NCBI RefSeq assembly: GCF_041734735.1
Contig: NC_134878.1
Span: 18,136,202-18,200,201 of the forward strand
Reading direction: 5' to 3'
From: Babylonia areolata
Taxonomy: Eukaryota; Mollusca; Gastropoda; Neogastropoda; Buccinidae
Length of the DNA stretch: 64,000 nucleotides
Shown here: one piece after another, positions 1 to 14,800 of the stretch
How positions within the stretch are numbered: position 1 is the stretch's first letter
Layout: each line of letters starts with the position of its first letter
Made by a program: the position numbers and the translations under genes
Notes under the pieces: generated by a model
What the model saw: the letters and a program-made list of their open reading frames with translations, nothing else
Databases searched by the model: none
Told to the model about the DNA's origin: nothing

Positions 1-1462
1 CAGCTTCTGCTGCTGTGGCATTGGCACTGGCTGAGGGGGATGCTCTGTCAGCAGACAATCAGAGGTACATGTCTAGGAGAAGGGGGCAGGGGATGGGAGG
101 TGGAGGGGGGGGGATTGGGAGGAGCACGGGGGAAAGTTTTGAGGATGAAGTCATGGAGAGGGGAGGTGGGGGGGAGGGTGGAAGGAGCAGACTGTGGCTG
201 TTTTAAGGGATATGATTAAAATCACAGACAGAAATTTAAGATTATATTGTTGTTATATTTTCTGCTGTGTCCTCATCCTTGCATCTAATACCTTTTTCTC
301 ACTCCCACTCTCCGACATACAAAAATACTTATACACATACGCACACTTATAAATCTGAAGATACATGTGTGTGTGTGTGTGTGAATGAATGGGAGTGTGT
401 GTGTGTAGGTATAGATGCGACTCTCTGTGTCCATATAGTGAGGATGTGCACTTGTGTGAATGGATGTGTGGCTCCACAAAGCAGATAATTTTTTTTCCCA
501 CTTTTGTCCACAGCGATGGCAACTCCAAGCGACGGCGGCGCTACAGCATGGTGAAGCGGAGAAGCGTGGTCCCCAGCCCCAAACAAGGGGTGGGCAAAGG
601 TCAGAGCAAGGCAGGCGGGACGTATGACAGCGACGCAGAGCGTAGCAAGCCGCGCAGGCGTAAGCACCGCCGTTCTCAACGTAGGGCCGCGGAGACTGTA
701 GAGGGCGCCACCCCCATGCCCAAGGGGGAGGGGCCTGCAGAAGACGAAGGGGTGGGGCAAGGTAGGGTGAGAAAGCACCACCACAAAAGGCACAAATCTC
801 GTGGCAGCACACTCCATGACAGTCTCAAAACGACCTCTGCCAAGGAGTCCACTCAGCATATAAAGTCACGAAGGTCCCTGTGTTTTTCTGTTAAGCATGG
901 TATTTTGGTCTGCATGGATTGTCTGTGCATGGTCCGATTGATTACGTTCTTTCATTTTCTCTGCACTGTTCTACAAGCACTCTTGCATTTTTACTGCACT
1001 GTATATTTTTATAGAGTAAAATTTGATGTGTTTTCACCTCAAAAAGATCTTGTCAGAATAAGGCTTTTACATGAAATAGTTCACTTGCATTCATGTGCAG
1101 TAAAGAATGATGCAATTGTTTTTGCATGAATGACATTTTTATACTTGTGTTTATTCAGAGAAAGAATGTTAAGAATGATTATCAGTTTCAGTGGATAAAT
1201 GTGAAACATTGAATTTGAACCAAACATTGAATTTTAACTTGGGAAAATAATCATTTTCTTCTTTTTTTAAGAAACAAAAGAAACTTTTCTTCAGCAGTCA
1301 TTGCAATGTTTGCTTTTAGAGTCAGTATTTGGAGGAGGACACCACATTGCAGTTACATTTACAAAAAATATGAGTTCAGATGCTAAAAAGGTTAGTGCTT
1401 AAGAAGGGAACACATTTTGACCGGATAGTTCCTGTATTTTGCTGTCTCTCTGTCTCTCTCTG

Positions 1463-1493
<31 letters not shown>

Positions 1494-2863
1494 GTCTTAA
1501 AACACAGGGACCCTGACATGAATATGAGTGCTGCTTGTCAGAGGTCTGTGTACACATTTACCCCCAGTTTGAGCAGATGAAATTAATGTTAAAACTGGCT
1601 TTTGGCGTGAAAAATGTTTCAAGATCTGCTCCATACACTCTCAGCATAAAAAAAAAAGTTTTCAAGATCTTCTTCAAACACTACCGGTACGTTTTTTAAA
1701 TTGCATTAACAACATGATTGAACAAATGGAAAAAAAACAATGTTAAATGTGAAAAGCTATGTGAACAGTTAAGGGCATGCTGTGAATGTGCTGGCCACGG
1801 AATGAGAACTGTGATGACGCTAAGTCAGGTTAAGTTGATGGCACAGGGATTCCAATCGTTTTGCTGATGCTGCTGACAAAGCCACCCAAACACATCATCT
1901 TGCTGTCATTTCAGCAGATGACAGTGAATCCTGTTGTTGGAAAACTCTGTATGGTTTTTGTGTTCAAATGTCACGTTCATTAAGTTTTCGGGCAATGTGA
2001 TTAAAAATTCTCCGCAAAACATTTCAGAATCATTATCCTTATATAATCTTTTTTCCTGAAATTGAAACCTTTCAAAACAATGGTTTAAACAAGATGAAAG
2101 ATGGGGAGCTTTTCCTCCTGTTTGCAGATGGTTTGGATCCCTGTTTGAGTGCAAAGTGTGTTTGCTGTAGTGCTGTAGAACTTAGATGTGTGAACCTCAT
2201 GAAACAGTTAATAAAGAACATACTTGTAAGGAATATGAATAGATAAATAAAGACATTCTCACAAGATGAAAGAAAGAACTGGCGATGACATAACTACCGG
2301 TACATTCACAGTCATCTTATGAAAAGTTTGTGTCATAAGCAAAACAGTCATTAAAAATTGCTATGGTTGTTTGTAATAAATCAGTAAATTCTCCCAAAGA
2401 TTGGAAGGAATTGAACTAAGAGTGTTTCAGTGACATCATTAGATAACTGTGCAGAAATAGATGTCTTTCTCTATCATTCTGAAACAACAAGGTTTCCCAT
2501 TTTGATCAGCTTCTGTTTACGGAAATGTCTGTACTTGGTGATGTGTACAAATATTTCTCAAGAATCTAGAAATATCTGGGTAAGACACTTTGTGCAAGTT
2601 TATAATGTAGTATTATTCAAATTCATACTGTAACATAATATAGAATTATTTAGTATGTTTTTCCAGGTTCTTCAGCAGTAAAAAAAAAAAAAAAAATCAC
2701 TTGTGAAATTTTATTCAGTTCCTAATTTCTTTGATTTTGTTTTTGGTTTGATTTTCAAATGTTTGGATTCTAACTGTTTTTGTTTCAATTTTTTAGTTAC
2801 TTGTTTGGTTTATTGCTAGTATGCTTGCTAAAGTTAGAAATAAACAAACAAGAAAACATATTT

Positions 2864-2894
<31 letters not shown>

Positions 2895-3541
2895 CATGGC
2901 ATAGAATAAAATATGTCTTTATTACGAAGTGCACAGGGGTCACAAGGAATATTGGGGATATAATATCATTAAATTTCAATCTCATTGATGATGAGGGTGG
3001 AAAGACCAGCTGAACAACAAACATGACCAGCCATCCAATCAGATGCCTTAAAAAATAAAATAAAAAGTAATGAAGTAATGTGTCTTTTGCTGCCATAACA
3101 TTCTGACATGATATAGTGTAACTACTGCTAACTTGTGGTCTTATTCAGATAACTCCTGTGCTGGTTTTTCTAAGTAGGTGTATTGTATGTTGTGAGGAAT
3201 CTCAGTCATGATTGCCTCAATTATGCTTTTGCATTTACCATGCTCACACAAGATCCACCAGATTGTACAGCAGTCAACAGCAGGAGAGCAGCTTCTCATT
3301 GATCATGGATGATTTACAACTGCTTGTTTGCTGAGTTATAGACATAGAGTCCCTGTACCGATGTTGTGAAGTCAACTTTATTATCTCCAAAGAGAAATTC
3401 ACATGTGGTTGTGTTGTTCATGCTCACAATACAAACATAAATCATGCATTTAAAAGACATGTATGTGCTTAAATAATCAAGGGATTACATTTACACTGAA
3501 ATAAAATCTATGATAGTGTATGTAAATGTTTAAAGTCACAG

Positions 3542-3606
<65 letters not shown>

Positions 3607-6600
3607 TTTTTTTTTTTTGGGGGGGGTACCTTTCAATTTTTTAAAAATATAGTTGTAAATTTGTTTTTACTTAATCAAAAAAAACAAAAGAAAATAAAAC
3701 AAACAAACAAAAAGCCATTAACTCTCTCCGGACGAAGGAATGCTCACACATTCCTACCCAAAACATATTCAGATTCGGACGAAGGAATGGAATAGCATTC
3801 TCCGAAAGTAAAATTCCATCACGTGCTGTACACGTGATTTTGTGATTAGCCAAGCAGAGTGCGCTATTCTGGGCCACTCCACAATCGAACAGTATGATTG
3901 GTCAGCCTGGCATGTGTGGCCCGTCTCACACACACGCTGACAAAGTCACTGACTGGTCGTCTGCTCACGTGCCAGCCTGTTAGCAAAGCGGGCTCTTCTC
4001 AGAATGTTGTGAAGCGAACAAGGCAGTGACGGCAACGTTTTAGGGTTGCCGAAGTACTTGAAATGCTACAAACTGAAGGGTTGGACATTGAAGAGGTGGA
4101 TGATGACAAAGAAGAAAGCGAATTTAATGCAGAAAGCGAGCATGGGTATGGTGATTCGGGGTGAAAAATTGGCACTATTTTCTACATATGGCAAAACTGT
4201 AAAAATAAGATGAGAAATTTGATTTTTTTTATATTTAATAGCTCAACAAGTAATAAACCAGTTCTGAAAGTTTCATTTTCTTACTTCTTATTTTGTATTT
4301 TTTGTAATTTTTTTCCAAACCCTTACAAATGGGCCGTCTGTGAGGAAAAGCAAGGGAGAAAACTTGTCGTCCCGAGTGAGTTGAGGATGTCGAAGTGTAT
4401 AATAAAAGTCTTCAAGCATGGTCAGTAGAAGAACAAATTGCAAGGAAATGATACAGCAGTGTTTGTATTATCCCAAGACTTTGTTGGTGAGGTCACATAA
4501 ATTGCAGTACACCAACAGTTGTACCCATTCGCTAATTGTCATGCAGGGTTGAAAGGTTGGAAAAACAGTTTTATAAGTCAGCTTTAGCACTGCTTGGGCA
4601 TAGATATGAAAATGACATTTAATAGTACTTGGGTACTGATCAGGTGTAATGCATTTAATGTTGTGGTTTCCTTCAGTGCATTTTTAGCTGATAATGCTTG
4701 TTCCATGAAGGTTAGCTTACTGTTTGTTAGTGTTGTGTTTATATAGCATCACAGTCTCTGCATACGCTTTTCTTTCTTTTTCCCCCCCTTATCTCTTATT
4801 TTGTAGTTTCTTTTACTTTCTTTCTTTTTTTCAATTGCAAACTGAACTTCTTTATATATATATGTATGCAGAAAGACAACTTTTATTTTGTTTTTTAGAA
4901 ATTTTGCAGAGAGATAGTTTACGTTTTAGCTTTTTCGACACATCTTAATGTTTTACTTTGGTCATTTATGACAACCTTGATTTTCAGTTTTGTTGTGTCT
5001 TTTGAAATGCATAGATGGAAGATCCCCTGCTGTTGTTGTGCTGTCTGTCAATAGTATAAGCTAGAAGTGAAGCTGGCTGTAGCAGAGTCCTGTCTGATCT
5101 GTAGATGTGCTGTCTGCTAGAACATGATGTGACAGTAGGGTGAATTAGCGGCAGTGACCTTGCTTAGTGTCTGTTGGTGGGTGCTGTACGGATATATTCC
5201 ATGCCTTGCCTCAGCTCCCTTCCTTTTTCTACAGCTGTGCTGCGATAGGTGGGAGCCAGGGTACAAGACTATGGGGTGTGTGTGCGTGTGTGCAAGCATG
5301 TGCACATGCTAGCTTTAATGCATGCAGATACGTGCAGTTAAGCACAAGCCCCTGTGCATGGGTGTCTGCATGCATGTTGCCCGGGGTCATATCAGCAAAA
5401 GTCATAGAGAGCAGAAACTGGAATAGGTTATTGTGTGTGATTTTAAAACATGTCAACTTTTGTTGTGCTTTTTTGTTTTTTTTAAATTTTGGGGAGGAGA
5501 TCAAGAAATAGTTTGAAACATGTTTCAATTTTGTTCACTTTCACTCTGCACAGTCATGTCCACTGTTTGCTGCTGCTCATTGTACCATGTGCTTGTTGTG
5601 AAAGGAAAATATGTACATGGATACATGTACAGTGCATACACACACACGCACGCACACACATATACTCACGCATGAACACATACACTCATGCGCACACACA
5701 TGCATGCACTGTTCTTCACTGTGTTCACTGTTTTTTCTTCTTTCTTTTTTTTTTTTTTTTTCGGTATATGTCTTTCCACTTTTAGAATTATCCATTACTT
5801 GCTCGATCTTGTGTGTGTATTGCGGGTGGGGAGGGGGGGGGGGGGCTTTAAAAAAATTCTTCATAGATTGTCTATTCAGTAATCAAAATTTTGATATGTC
5901 TGTATTATCATGTGTACCAGGGTCAGAAGGAATATCGGGTACATCTCTATTTCTCATCAATTTTATATAAGATGTTTGATACTTGATTCTCTGCTTATCA
6001 GTTACTTGGGATATCAAATGTACATATTTGCTAATTATTGAATATTGCTTTCAGTGTCAGTATGTTCATACAAACAGCAATCGTATGCCCCTTCTCGACA
6101 CCCCCCCACCCCCCTCACACACACATGAGTTGAAGATGTCAAGAGGGACAGTTGGATTAATTAATTTTAGGTCATCCCATGTTGCCTGTACTTTGGACTT
6201 ACCAGCTGTGTGGAATACTTGTGAGTTCATTCCATTTAGTTGTGAAATTTGAGAAACCATGCAGTATAAATCGGTTGTTACTCCATTGGGAAATGACTGT
6301 GGATTCTCTCCCTTACATTATCATATCTTTACCAAAGTCTAATTTATGATTTATTATTTTTCCAATGCAGAAGGGGTTATATTAAATACGACTACAGACA
6401 TAAAAGAGGAAACCTATTCCTTCTTGATCATAGCATGCACACACACAAACACGTAGCTGTATATGTGTGCAGTTCTTTTCATGCTCAAGTGTTATTGCTG
6501 ATGCAAAATTAAAGGAGAGAATTTTTTATCAAATGTGTTCAGTCAGTCTTCTTAATCGGCAAAACAAATACCTCTGTGTATTTATATCTCTTTTTAATTC

Positions 6601-7246
6601 AGGTAGAAAGCAAATGTTTGTTTTGTAAGGGATAGTTTTCAATATCAATACAACCTGAAACAGATAAACTTTAGTCATGAGTTTTATTTCATTTTTGTAT
6701 AGAAGTACTCTAAAGTTTATCCTTTTCCATAGTGATAGCATCATAATATAGTCGATCAAACAATGTGCCATGTGTTATTTTTGCGATGAAATACCACATC
6801 AGTGGTTGTTGACAGGTAGTCCCTCGCCACAGAAGTAGTACTCTGATACTGTGCTGTTTTGTCACTTTGTATTGTGACAAGTATTCCTTTGGCTATCATA
6901 ATAAAGCATTTCATTGGCTGTTGGCTGTAGGTCAGGTGGGAAGAGCAGTAGAAAACACAGCAGTCAAACTGACTCCAAGGTAAACCAGCCATGCTTGCCA
7001 CATTATTTGCATAGAAGTGCCTAATATGCATGTGTTCTGGTACACACATATATCACTGAATCACAGTTTTTTTTGGTTATGATTTCTGTTTGATGCTTGA
7101 ATGGTATTTTTAGCCCATTGTGTAACTAATGGGTTAGGATGGGGGGTAGTGTTGTTTGTGTGTGTGTGATTCATATACTTTCTGCGTCCAGTTTTATTGT
7201 AAATTGTTACCTCCTTAAACCAGAGATTCATACTGAACCATTGAGC

Positions 7247-7300
<54 letters not shown>

Positions 7301-8462
7301 CCCACACACACACACACACAGAAGGGGGGAGAGAGAGAGGGGGGGGGGGTCTCTGAAGATGAACTACTGGGACTGTTTCAAAAACAATCCATTCCAGGAA
7401 AATTAACGTTATATGGGCATATGTATTTACTGAAGTATAGCCACACCTGAAGTAGAACAGCGTAAAATCATAATTCTCTGGTTTCATTTTATCAAAATGA
7501 TATCCTTATATTAGGAATTTTGAAAAATTGTCTTTGGATTATAAAGAAGCAACAACATGTTTTCAAGACATTTTATTCCAGTACCATTTCATTCTATTGA
7601 TCTTTGGGTCATAGATGTTTAGCCTGATTAATGTCATGGTTTTTATGCTGGGAAGATTGGCCATCCAGGTGCCTTGCATCTACAAAATGCCTTGCACTGG
7701 CAAAGGTCTAGTCAGATTAGGTTGTGATGTGTATGCACTGGAGAAGGCCTGTGTGCTGATGAGGGTCACATTTATCTGTGGTAGGAAAGGTCATGTTTTC
7801 CATTTATGGTGGGTTTGTGTGTGTGTGTGTGTTCGTGTGAGTGTTCATGTGTGTGTGTGTGTGTGTTATGCAAGGAAAGAACTGTGTCTTGCTAAGAGTC
7901 AGTCACATCACTTGGACACCATGTACTATATCCTGGCCATAGTGGAATATTTGTGTTAGAAAGTTCTGCATCCATGTCCAACATTTTTAGTCAGTGAAAG
8001 TTCTGTCTTAATCAGGGAATGTCTTAGCAAAGGTGACCTTTTGTGCAAAGAAAACTCCATGCCCAGTTCAGGATAAGACCATCCTTACCAAGAACAACAT
8101 CTCTGGGTTGAGAGTGGTTGTGTTCTTTGTATTTGTGTTATGCTTCATAAAGTTATGGTCATCATTTGAAGGACACTGTTTTGCTGGGAAAAGACCTGGC
8201 TTACATTGACATAATATGTCAGAATAGCTGGTATTTGTGCCAGGAAAGGACCTGCATAAAATCATAATACTTATAACTGTGCCATTGTGTTAGAAAAATT
8301 CCGGGCCTTAAAGGCAGCATTGCGTCAGAAAAAAAGTTTAATTGTGATCTTTATTTCATTTTGTGCCAGGGAATGTCCTGGTCTGCATAACATCAGTATA
8401 TTGGTGCTTTCAAAATGAAGAAGATTACCATGTTTTTGTCTGACTGTGTTATCCCCCCCACC

Positions 8463-8494
<32 letters not shown>

Positions 8495-10522
8495 GGCAAT
8501 GAATAAGTTTTTTGTGATTTGCAATTTTGATATTCCAAGCTGGATCTGTGCTGAACTGAAGTGATATCTGATTTCCATTGTACAGTATAAGTATTGCTTT
8601 TTCACCTCTGTCACCATATTTACTCAAGAATTCTTATGATCTTTGTGTCTAATGTTCTGGTGACCGATTATCCTGTATGAATTTTTAACACACCTTCTAA
8701 CATGTAAAGGATACACTGTCCATTCAAAAGACAGAACTCTGTAGTGATGGTCTTTCATATCTGAAGAGGACGTATGGAGGTGGCTGTGCAGAACAAATAT
8801 GGAGGCACTGAACTGTGGGGTCTGTTGTTGATACTAAGTGATGCCACTCAGTGCTGCTCTTGCACAGTATTGAGTCTGTGGCCTCATCCTCCTCAAAGTT
8901 GGAAGCTTGTTGCAGTGGCACTCAGCAGCTGCATTCCACAGTTCTTTCACTTGGTATTTTGTGCAAATAGAAGCTGCTTTTGAAAGTGTCTGTATGCCAC
9001 CTCCAAGGACAGCACTGACTTCTGTTCCCACTCACATGCTCCCCATTCAGAAGACCTTGGGGCATTGGGTTCTTCTCCATGATGATGGGTCCCACCCACC
9101 AAAGCTGAGCATTGATGAGCATTGTCTCAATGCTGGTGGAGTCCTCCATGGTCTTAGACTTCAAGGTCTTGTCAGTGTATTCCTTAGAGAGAGAGAGCTC
9201 TGGACCCTCATGTGAACCTTTTCCAGCTGCTTTGCATGCCCACAATACAATGTCCAGGTTTTACATCTTCACAAGAGACAGGGAAAGAACCAGAGCATTG
9301 TACACTTTTAGTTTTGTGGAGAGGATTATGTGTGTTCCATTGGCAGCCAGGAAAGCCTTGGGAGATGGATCTGTATAGATCTTTCTTGTGAACAACCCAG
9401 TCATTTAAGGCACACATGAAAACTTGGAAACTGATTGAGATTAACTTTCCAGAAATAATGTATCTGAATATACTCTGAAAGCCTTTGAGATATACCATGA
9501 AAAGTTTTGAGATAATTAATCATTTATAGGAAGAGAAAGCCCAGAAACTGGGCTGTGCTCCTGTGGTAACAAACCCACAAAGCACCCCATGACAGCCGAC
9601 AAGATAGTGTGCCATCTTGCAGTTAAGCTGGACTACAGATCCTAGAGATTCCTCATCAGTTATAGATGGGCTGCCATTGTTGCAGCATGACACACACCGA
9701 CAAGTCAAAGAGAAGATGCCTTCAGTATGAAAACAAGAAAGGAAAAGGCACCTCTGTCATTGCAGGTAGTGGCAATGGGTTGTTTGGAGGGGGTGGGGGA
9801 CGTGGGGTGGGGTGGAACTGTCCAGTGTGTGGTGTGGGTCAGGGTGAGTCAGTCACTTCTCTTCACACATCAGCACTGCTGCTGCCTGGTGTCTCGGGTC
9901 CTTGTCCTTTATGGTGGATGCACACTTATCACACAGCTGTTACAAATAATTGTGTGAATTTTCAATGGCTGTAAATCAGTCATGAAGAGAGCTTGGACTG
10001 TTCGCATGCTGCATTCATACAAATGTTGTGACACAGGAAATAAGCCAACTGAAGGTGCTGGTTCAGGTTAAACAAACAAACAAACAAGAGAGGCAAGGCC
10101 TTCAAGACTCACTTGTGGTGAATGAAGTCCCCTAGCATTAATTACAGAGTAATTTCCCTTTTTTACTATCTGCACCAAAATGTTTGCAAAATAAATAAAA
10201 CTTCCATGCTTAGCAAAAAAGTTCCTGTTTGAACAAAAAATGATAATAATGACTGCTCTTGTTGTTGTGTCAGAATATCAGATCAAAGTGCCACGTTTAG
10301 ATAATACAAAAAATATAAATATAACAGTAAATGCAGTTTGCATATAATTAGGCTTCATTTTTTATTTTTTTGTGCCCATCCCAGAGGTGCAATATTGTTT
10401 TAAACAAGATGACTGGAAAGAACTGAATTTTTCCTATTTTTATGCCTAATTTGGTATCAACTGACAAAGTATTTGCAGAGAAAATGTCGATGTTAAAGTT
10501 TACCACGGACACACACACACAC

Positions 10523-10576
<54 letters not shown>

Positions 10577-11125
10577 AAGACAACTGAACACCGGGTGAAA
10601 ACATAGACTCACTTTGTTTACACAAGTGAGTCAAAAAAGGAATGGCTTGACTGTCTTGTGTGTGTGTGTGTGGAGAGAGAGAGAGATATGAGAATGACTG
10701 CTATTAGTATTATTGATGTATGAATTTCTGTGTAATTTACATCTTGCCACCCTTTGTTTTACCTTACTGCCTCACAGGATCATTACCTTGTCCATGGTAT
10801 GTGAAACTTCTCATCCTTCATATCACCAAGCAAAGTATGGTTTTTCAGTGTCTCACCTTTATCTGTTCTGCTTTGTATCGGCTTGGGGTATGTCCCCATG
10901 GCTTACATATTGTAGGTGGCAATTTGCACTAACCTTTTCTTTTATTATCTTCTTTTTCTTCGCCTTCTGGTTTTTTTAAAATAGTGTGTAAGCTTGTCCT
11001 GATTTCGTTCTTACATGTTCCAAAGTAGTAGGATTTTTTCTTGTAAGATCATTGTAGCACATGCATTAAATGTTAACAGAGTTTGTTTCCAACTGACAAG
11101 GTTATGACTGAAAAGGGTGTACACT

Positions 11126-11162
<37 letters not shown>

Positions 11163-11813
11163 CATTATGTTTGGTGTCACACACTGTACCTTGTTAAACT
11201 GATGCATACCAGGCCTATCAGTTTGCTCCTCTTGGCCAAAATTTTGTGACAGTTCAGTGATAAGACTTCTTTCTAATAGTCTGTCATCTGCTAGCCAGTG
11301 AAATGCCTTTTTTTTTTCCCCATAACATAATGATTGCACAGAAGTTTCCTTTTACCATGCTTCACCTCCGTCTTCCTTTCGTTTTTATTATTTTTTTTAT
11401 ATTTAAAAAATTATTTTATCATGGTGACATAGGCCAGTAACTAAAATCAGAAGAAATTGGTGAAGAACATTTGGGCTTGTATTTTTCAAGTTTTATACTG
11501 GGTTCTCACATAAACAAATATATGTATGCTCATTCCTTGCAGGGCATGTTTTTTCTGGGCTTGTTTTACTTTAAGTCTTTTCCGCAACCCTCCTTTTTGT
11601 CTAAGAAAGCAGATATGATTGCTGAATGAATTATTAAGTTTTTCTTCAATTATTTTGTCAGTGTAACGAAGAGGAAGAAAACAATTGTCAGTCCATGTGT
11701 TAACAGATAAAAATGGACAATTGATTTTTTTTTTTTTCCATAGACAAAGGTTACTTTGTTTTGTACTATTGATTTAGCTGTTCAGTAGTTGATCTTTATC
11801 TTTCTTTTAATCA

Positions 11814-11860
<47 letters not shown>

Positions 11861-14800
11861 TTTTTTGTAAATAGATGGGCTATAGGTTTAAGCATTTAAC
11901 AGTATGACTTATTTCAACTCCCCTCAGTTCAGTCTTTCACTCAAGAACTTATTTTTCTCTTTTCAAGACCCCAAGATGACCTTTTCTACGGTCAGCTGGA
12001 CTCTGAACAGTGTGAATCTCTCTCTGTCTGCCTGTAAGATCGTTTGATCATGAATGAATCTTCCCAAATTCAGTGTGCATTCAATGGTTTATCACGTAAA
12101 CAGTACACTGTTTAATGTGTTAGTCTTTTTAGTTTTGTTTCTCTTTATCTTAAAAGTTTCCATGTTCAGGTATACTGGTATTTTTTACATTGCTTCAAGA
12201 TTTTGGAATGAGATATTCTGTCAAAACCATATTTTAATATTCCCAATGGTCTGTTAGGAGCATGGGGGGTTTTTATGTCCATATGTGAACCACAGCACCC
12301 TCATGCTTAAACTGCTACACAACCGACTTGTTCTTTATATATGTATATATATAGAGAGAGAGAGAGAGACAGAGAGAGAGAGAGATGGTATGTATCTATA
12401 TCTATATCCACTTCTAACATTTGGCCAACATAGATAGATATTTAGAATGGATAATTATAACAATTATAATGCTGATAATGATAAATTTACTTGTGTAGTG
12501 CTCAATCATGTACAGAGACAAATCAAAGCACTTGATACACACACTCAACAACAACAACAACAATATCAATGATTCAGAAAAATGAAATAGATTATAAAAA
12601 AAATAAATAAATAAATAAAATAAAGAAGAAGAAAAAAACCCAAAACACAAGCACATTGAAAGCAGGAGAAAAACTGCTGATGGGAATGGTGGTGGTTGGC
12701 GGTGAGGGGTTTACTTTAGATAGACGTGCAGGAACTGAGCGAAGGGTTTGGGTGAAGCAAAACAGGGAGCTCCTTCCAAGTGAAAGGTCCGGAGACTGAG
12801 AAAGAGCAGTAGGTGATTGTTGAATGTTTTAAATCTGGGAACATGGAAACAGAGTGGAACTGAAGCTGATAGTAGAGAGCAAGAGAGAATCTGTGTAGAG
12901 GTGAAGGCTGTCTGAAAGATGGGAAGGGTCAGAATTGTTTCAACATTAAAACAAGTGTGCTGGTCCTGTACTTCATTTTATATTATCTCATGTGGTTGCC
13001 GTTCTTTTTTAGTTTTTATTTGTTTGTTTGTTTATTTTTGTAGCTTCTGAAATGTCTTTTTTTTTCAGTTTGTCTCCAGTGTGATGGTTTATTGTGTATG
13101 TTTGTTTGTCAGTCTTGATATGCAGTTAGCCATATAGGCTGAATCATTATTGAACAGGATTTAACTACACTGAAATTCAGTAGTTGGTGAAATCAGTTTT
13201 GTGGGGTAATGAATGTTCAAAAATAGGAATTTTACATGTTCTGAGAACAAAATGGTTTCTTTAGTTTTATTCTACTGCGCTGATCATGCAGTTATCTTAA
13301 CCTTTATTTATGTTCTGATTGTCACAACGGTATTTGTATTTAACATGGATGCCTTCGTATCTGCTGATCAAGGCTTTGCAACTAAATGTGGTTTTTTTTG
13401 TGTATGTGTTATGTAATACCATGTTTTAATTTTGTAAACTGGGGCATAAAGGGGTGATGATTCTAACCTTGTGCACAATGGGGAATAAGATATATTTTAA
13501 AAGCGTGCAGAAATGTTGTGAGGATGTTGTTAAGATTTTATATGGTATCACTGAATTTGGTTTTCTTGTTTGACAGTTTACTGTAACCATCCAAACAATG
13601 TGCCCTCCTCCCACCACCCCATCCCCCTCACCACCCCCGCCCCTGAAAAAAAGAAAGAAAAGTTTTAACTGTTTTCATGGATGGCAAATAGATTTCTTTT
13701 CAAAGAAAAAATTGAAAATTAATGAGAAATGTTGACCGCAATAAAAACAACAGATTCTGATATGTCATAGCAGTTTTGTGTATTTACAACGTAGATATGT
13801 TTTGATATATTTTTGTCAAACAAAATATGACGACATAGATAAACTTTACATAGACATATTTATGATATCTTTTGATTTGTGTGTGCAAGGTCATGCACTG
13901 TTGAGGAACATGTATGATTATATAGATTTCCTGTCGTGTTGGTTTGGAATCATGACTCATAAAGCATGTTGTGACTGTATGCTGTGCTTTTCAGACGCAT
14001 CACCAATACTCCAGTCCGAGCCGGCTGTCACATATCGCTGCAACGAACCCCAACAACTCTAACAGTCAAATGGGTGTGTACACATTTCTTGCTTTTGTTT
14101 GAGTTCGAGACAGCAGAGACCTCAACATTTTGGGAGGGGGTGGGGGCAGGGGAGGGAAGTGGGGGGTGCGGGGCAAGGGAGGGGGGGGGGGGGATAGCAT
14201 GGGAAGTTGACTGATTAGGATGGCTACCTTTATACCTATGTTCCCCCCCATAATACTCTGAAAGAAGCTTGTAACAAACAAACAAACAAAAAATCATTAC
14301 CACAGCATATGCTCATGAGAGCTTTGCACTAGCTTACACAGTTTTGGCATGTACAGAGCACTGCCTATCCCACAATTAACACACTTTTGCAGATAAGCAA
14401 AAACCAGCTGGTCTGTGTTAACTAAATTTAAGATTACATTTTGAACTGTGTTGATTACTGTTATGGAGGAAGTTCTCTAAAACTGCTTGAAGATGGCTTA
14501 CAATGAAAAGGGACAATAAATCTGGTTTAACTGAAGAAAAATTTAAAGAAAATATTACTTTTTAATAACTTTAGAAAGCTGCTTTTTTAATGAATTTATT
14601 TACCCATGTAATCATACCAAACCAGATCCCATTCACTGATACAGTGTCCAGTTAACAGGCAGCAGCAATTTACACTAATAGTATATAAAGTAAAAAATGC
14701 TTGCGAATGTACCTATCAGATTGTGGCGGCATCGTGAAGTAAGCAAAATCATTTGGCTCTCGGCTAAATTCTAATGCAATATATTTTGGGTTATATAGTC

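Larger units (their letters stand above)
874..13994 (+). other. 13.1 kb intron of the first gene, repeat-filled
   Basis: No further exon could be supported. It is AT-rich and holds a piggyBac-like element (3722-4380), a degenerate tandem repeat (7650-8400), a decayed minus-strand LINE (8740-9440), an interspersed repeat (12440-12930) and many microsatellites. These include CT runs at 1441-1497 and 3545-3600, CA runs at 2864-2896, 5637-5702, 7253-7320 and 10509-10572, and TA runs at 11128-11160 and 11817-11858. Positions 3361-3460 (start CAACTTTATTATCTCC) resemble the tail of an interspersed element, but I cannot name it. Confidence 0.5.

Noticed and set aside
285-859. Long minus-strand frames opposite the basic exon
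   Set aside because: They mirror the GC-rich plus-strand exon and a GT repeat, with no splice logic or protein-like motifs of their own.
9520-9974. Plus- and minus-strand frames of about 60-100 codons
   Set aside because: No motif or phase evidence; they lie beside a decayed LINE and may be its remnants or chance.
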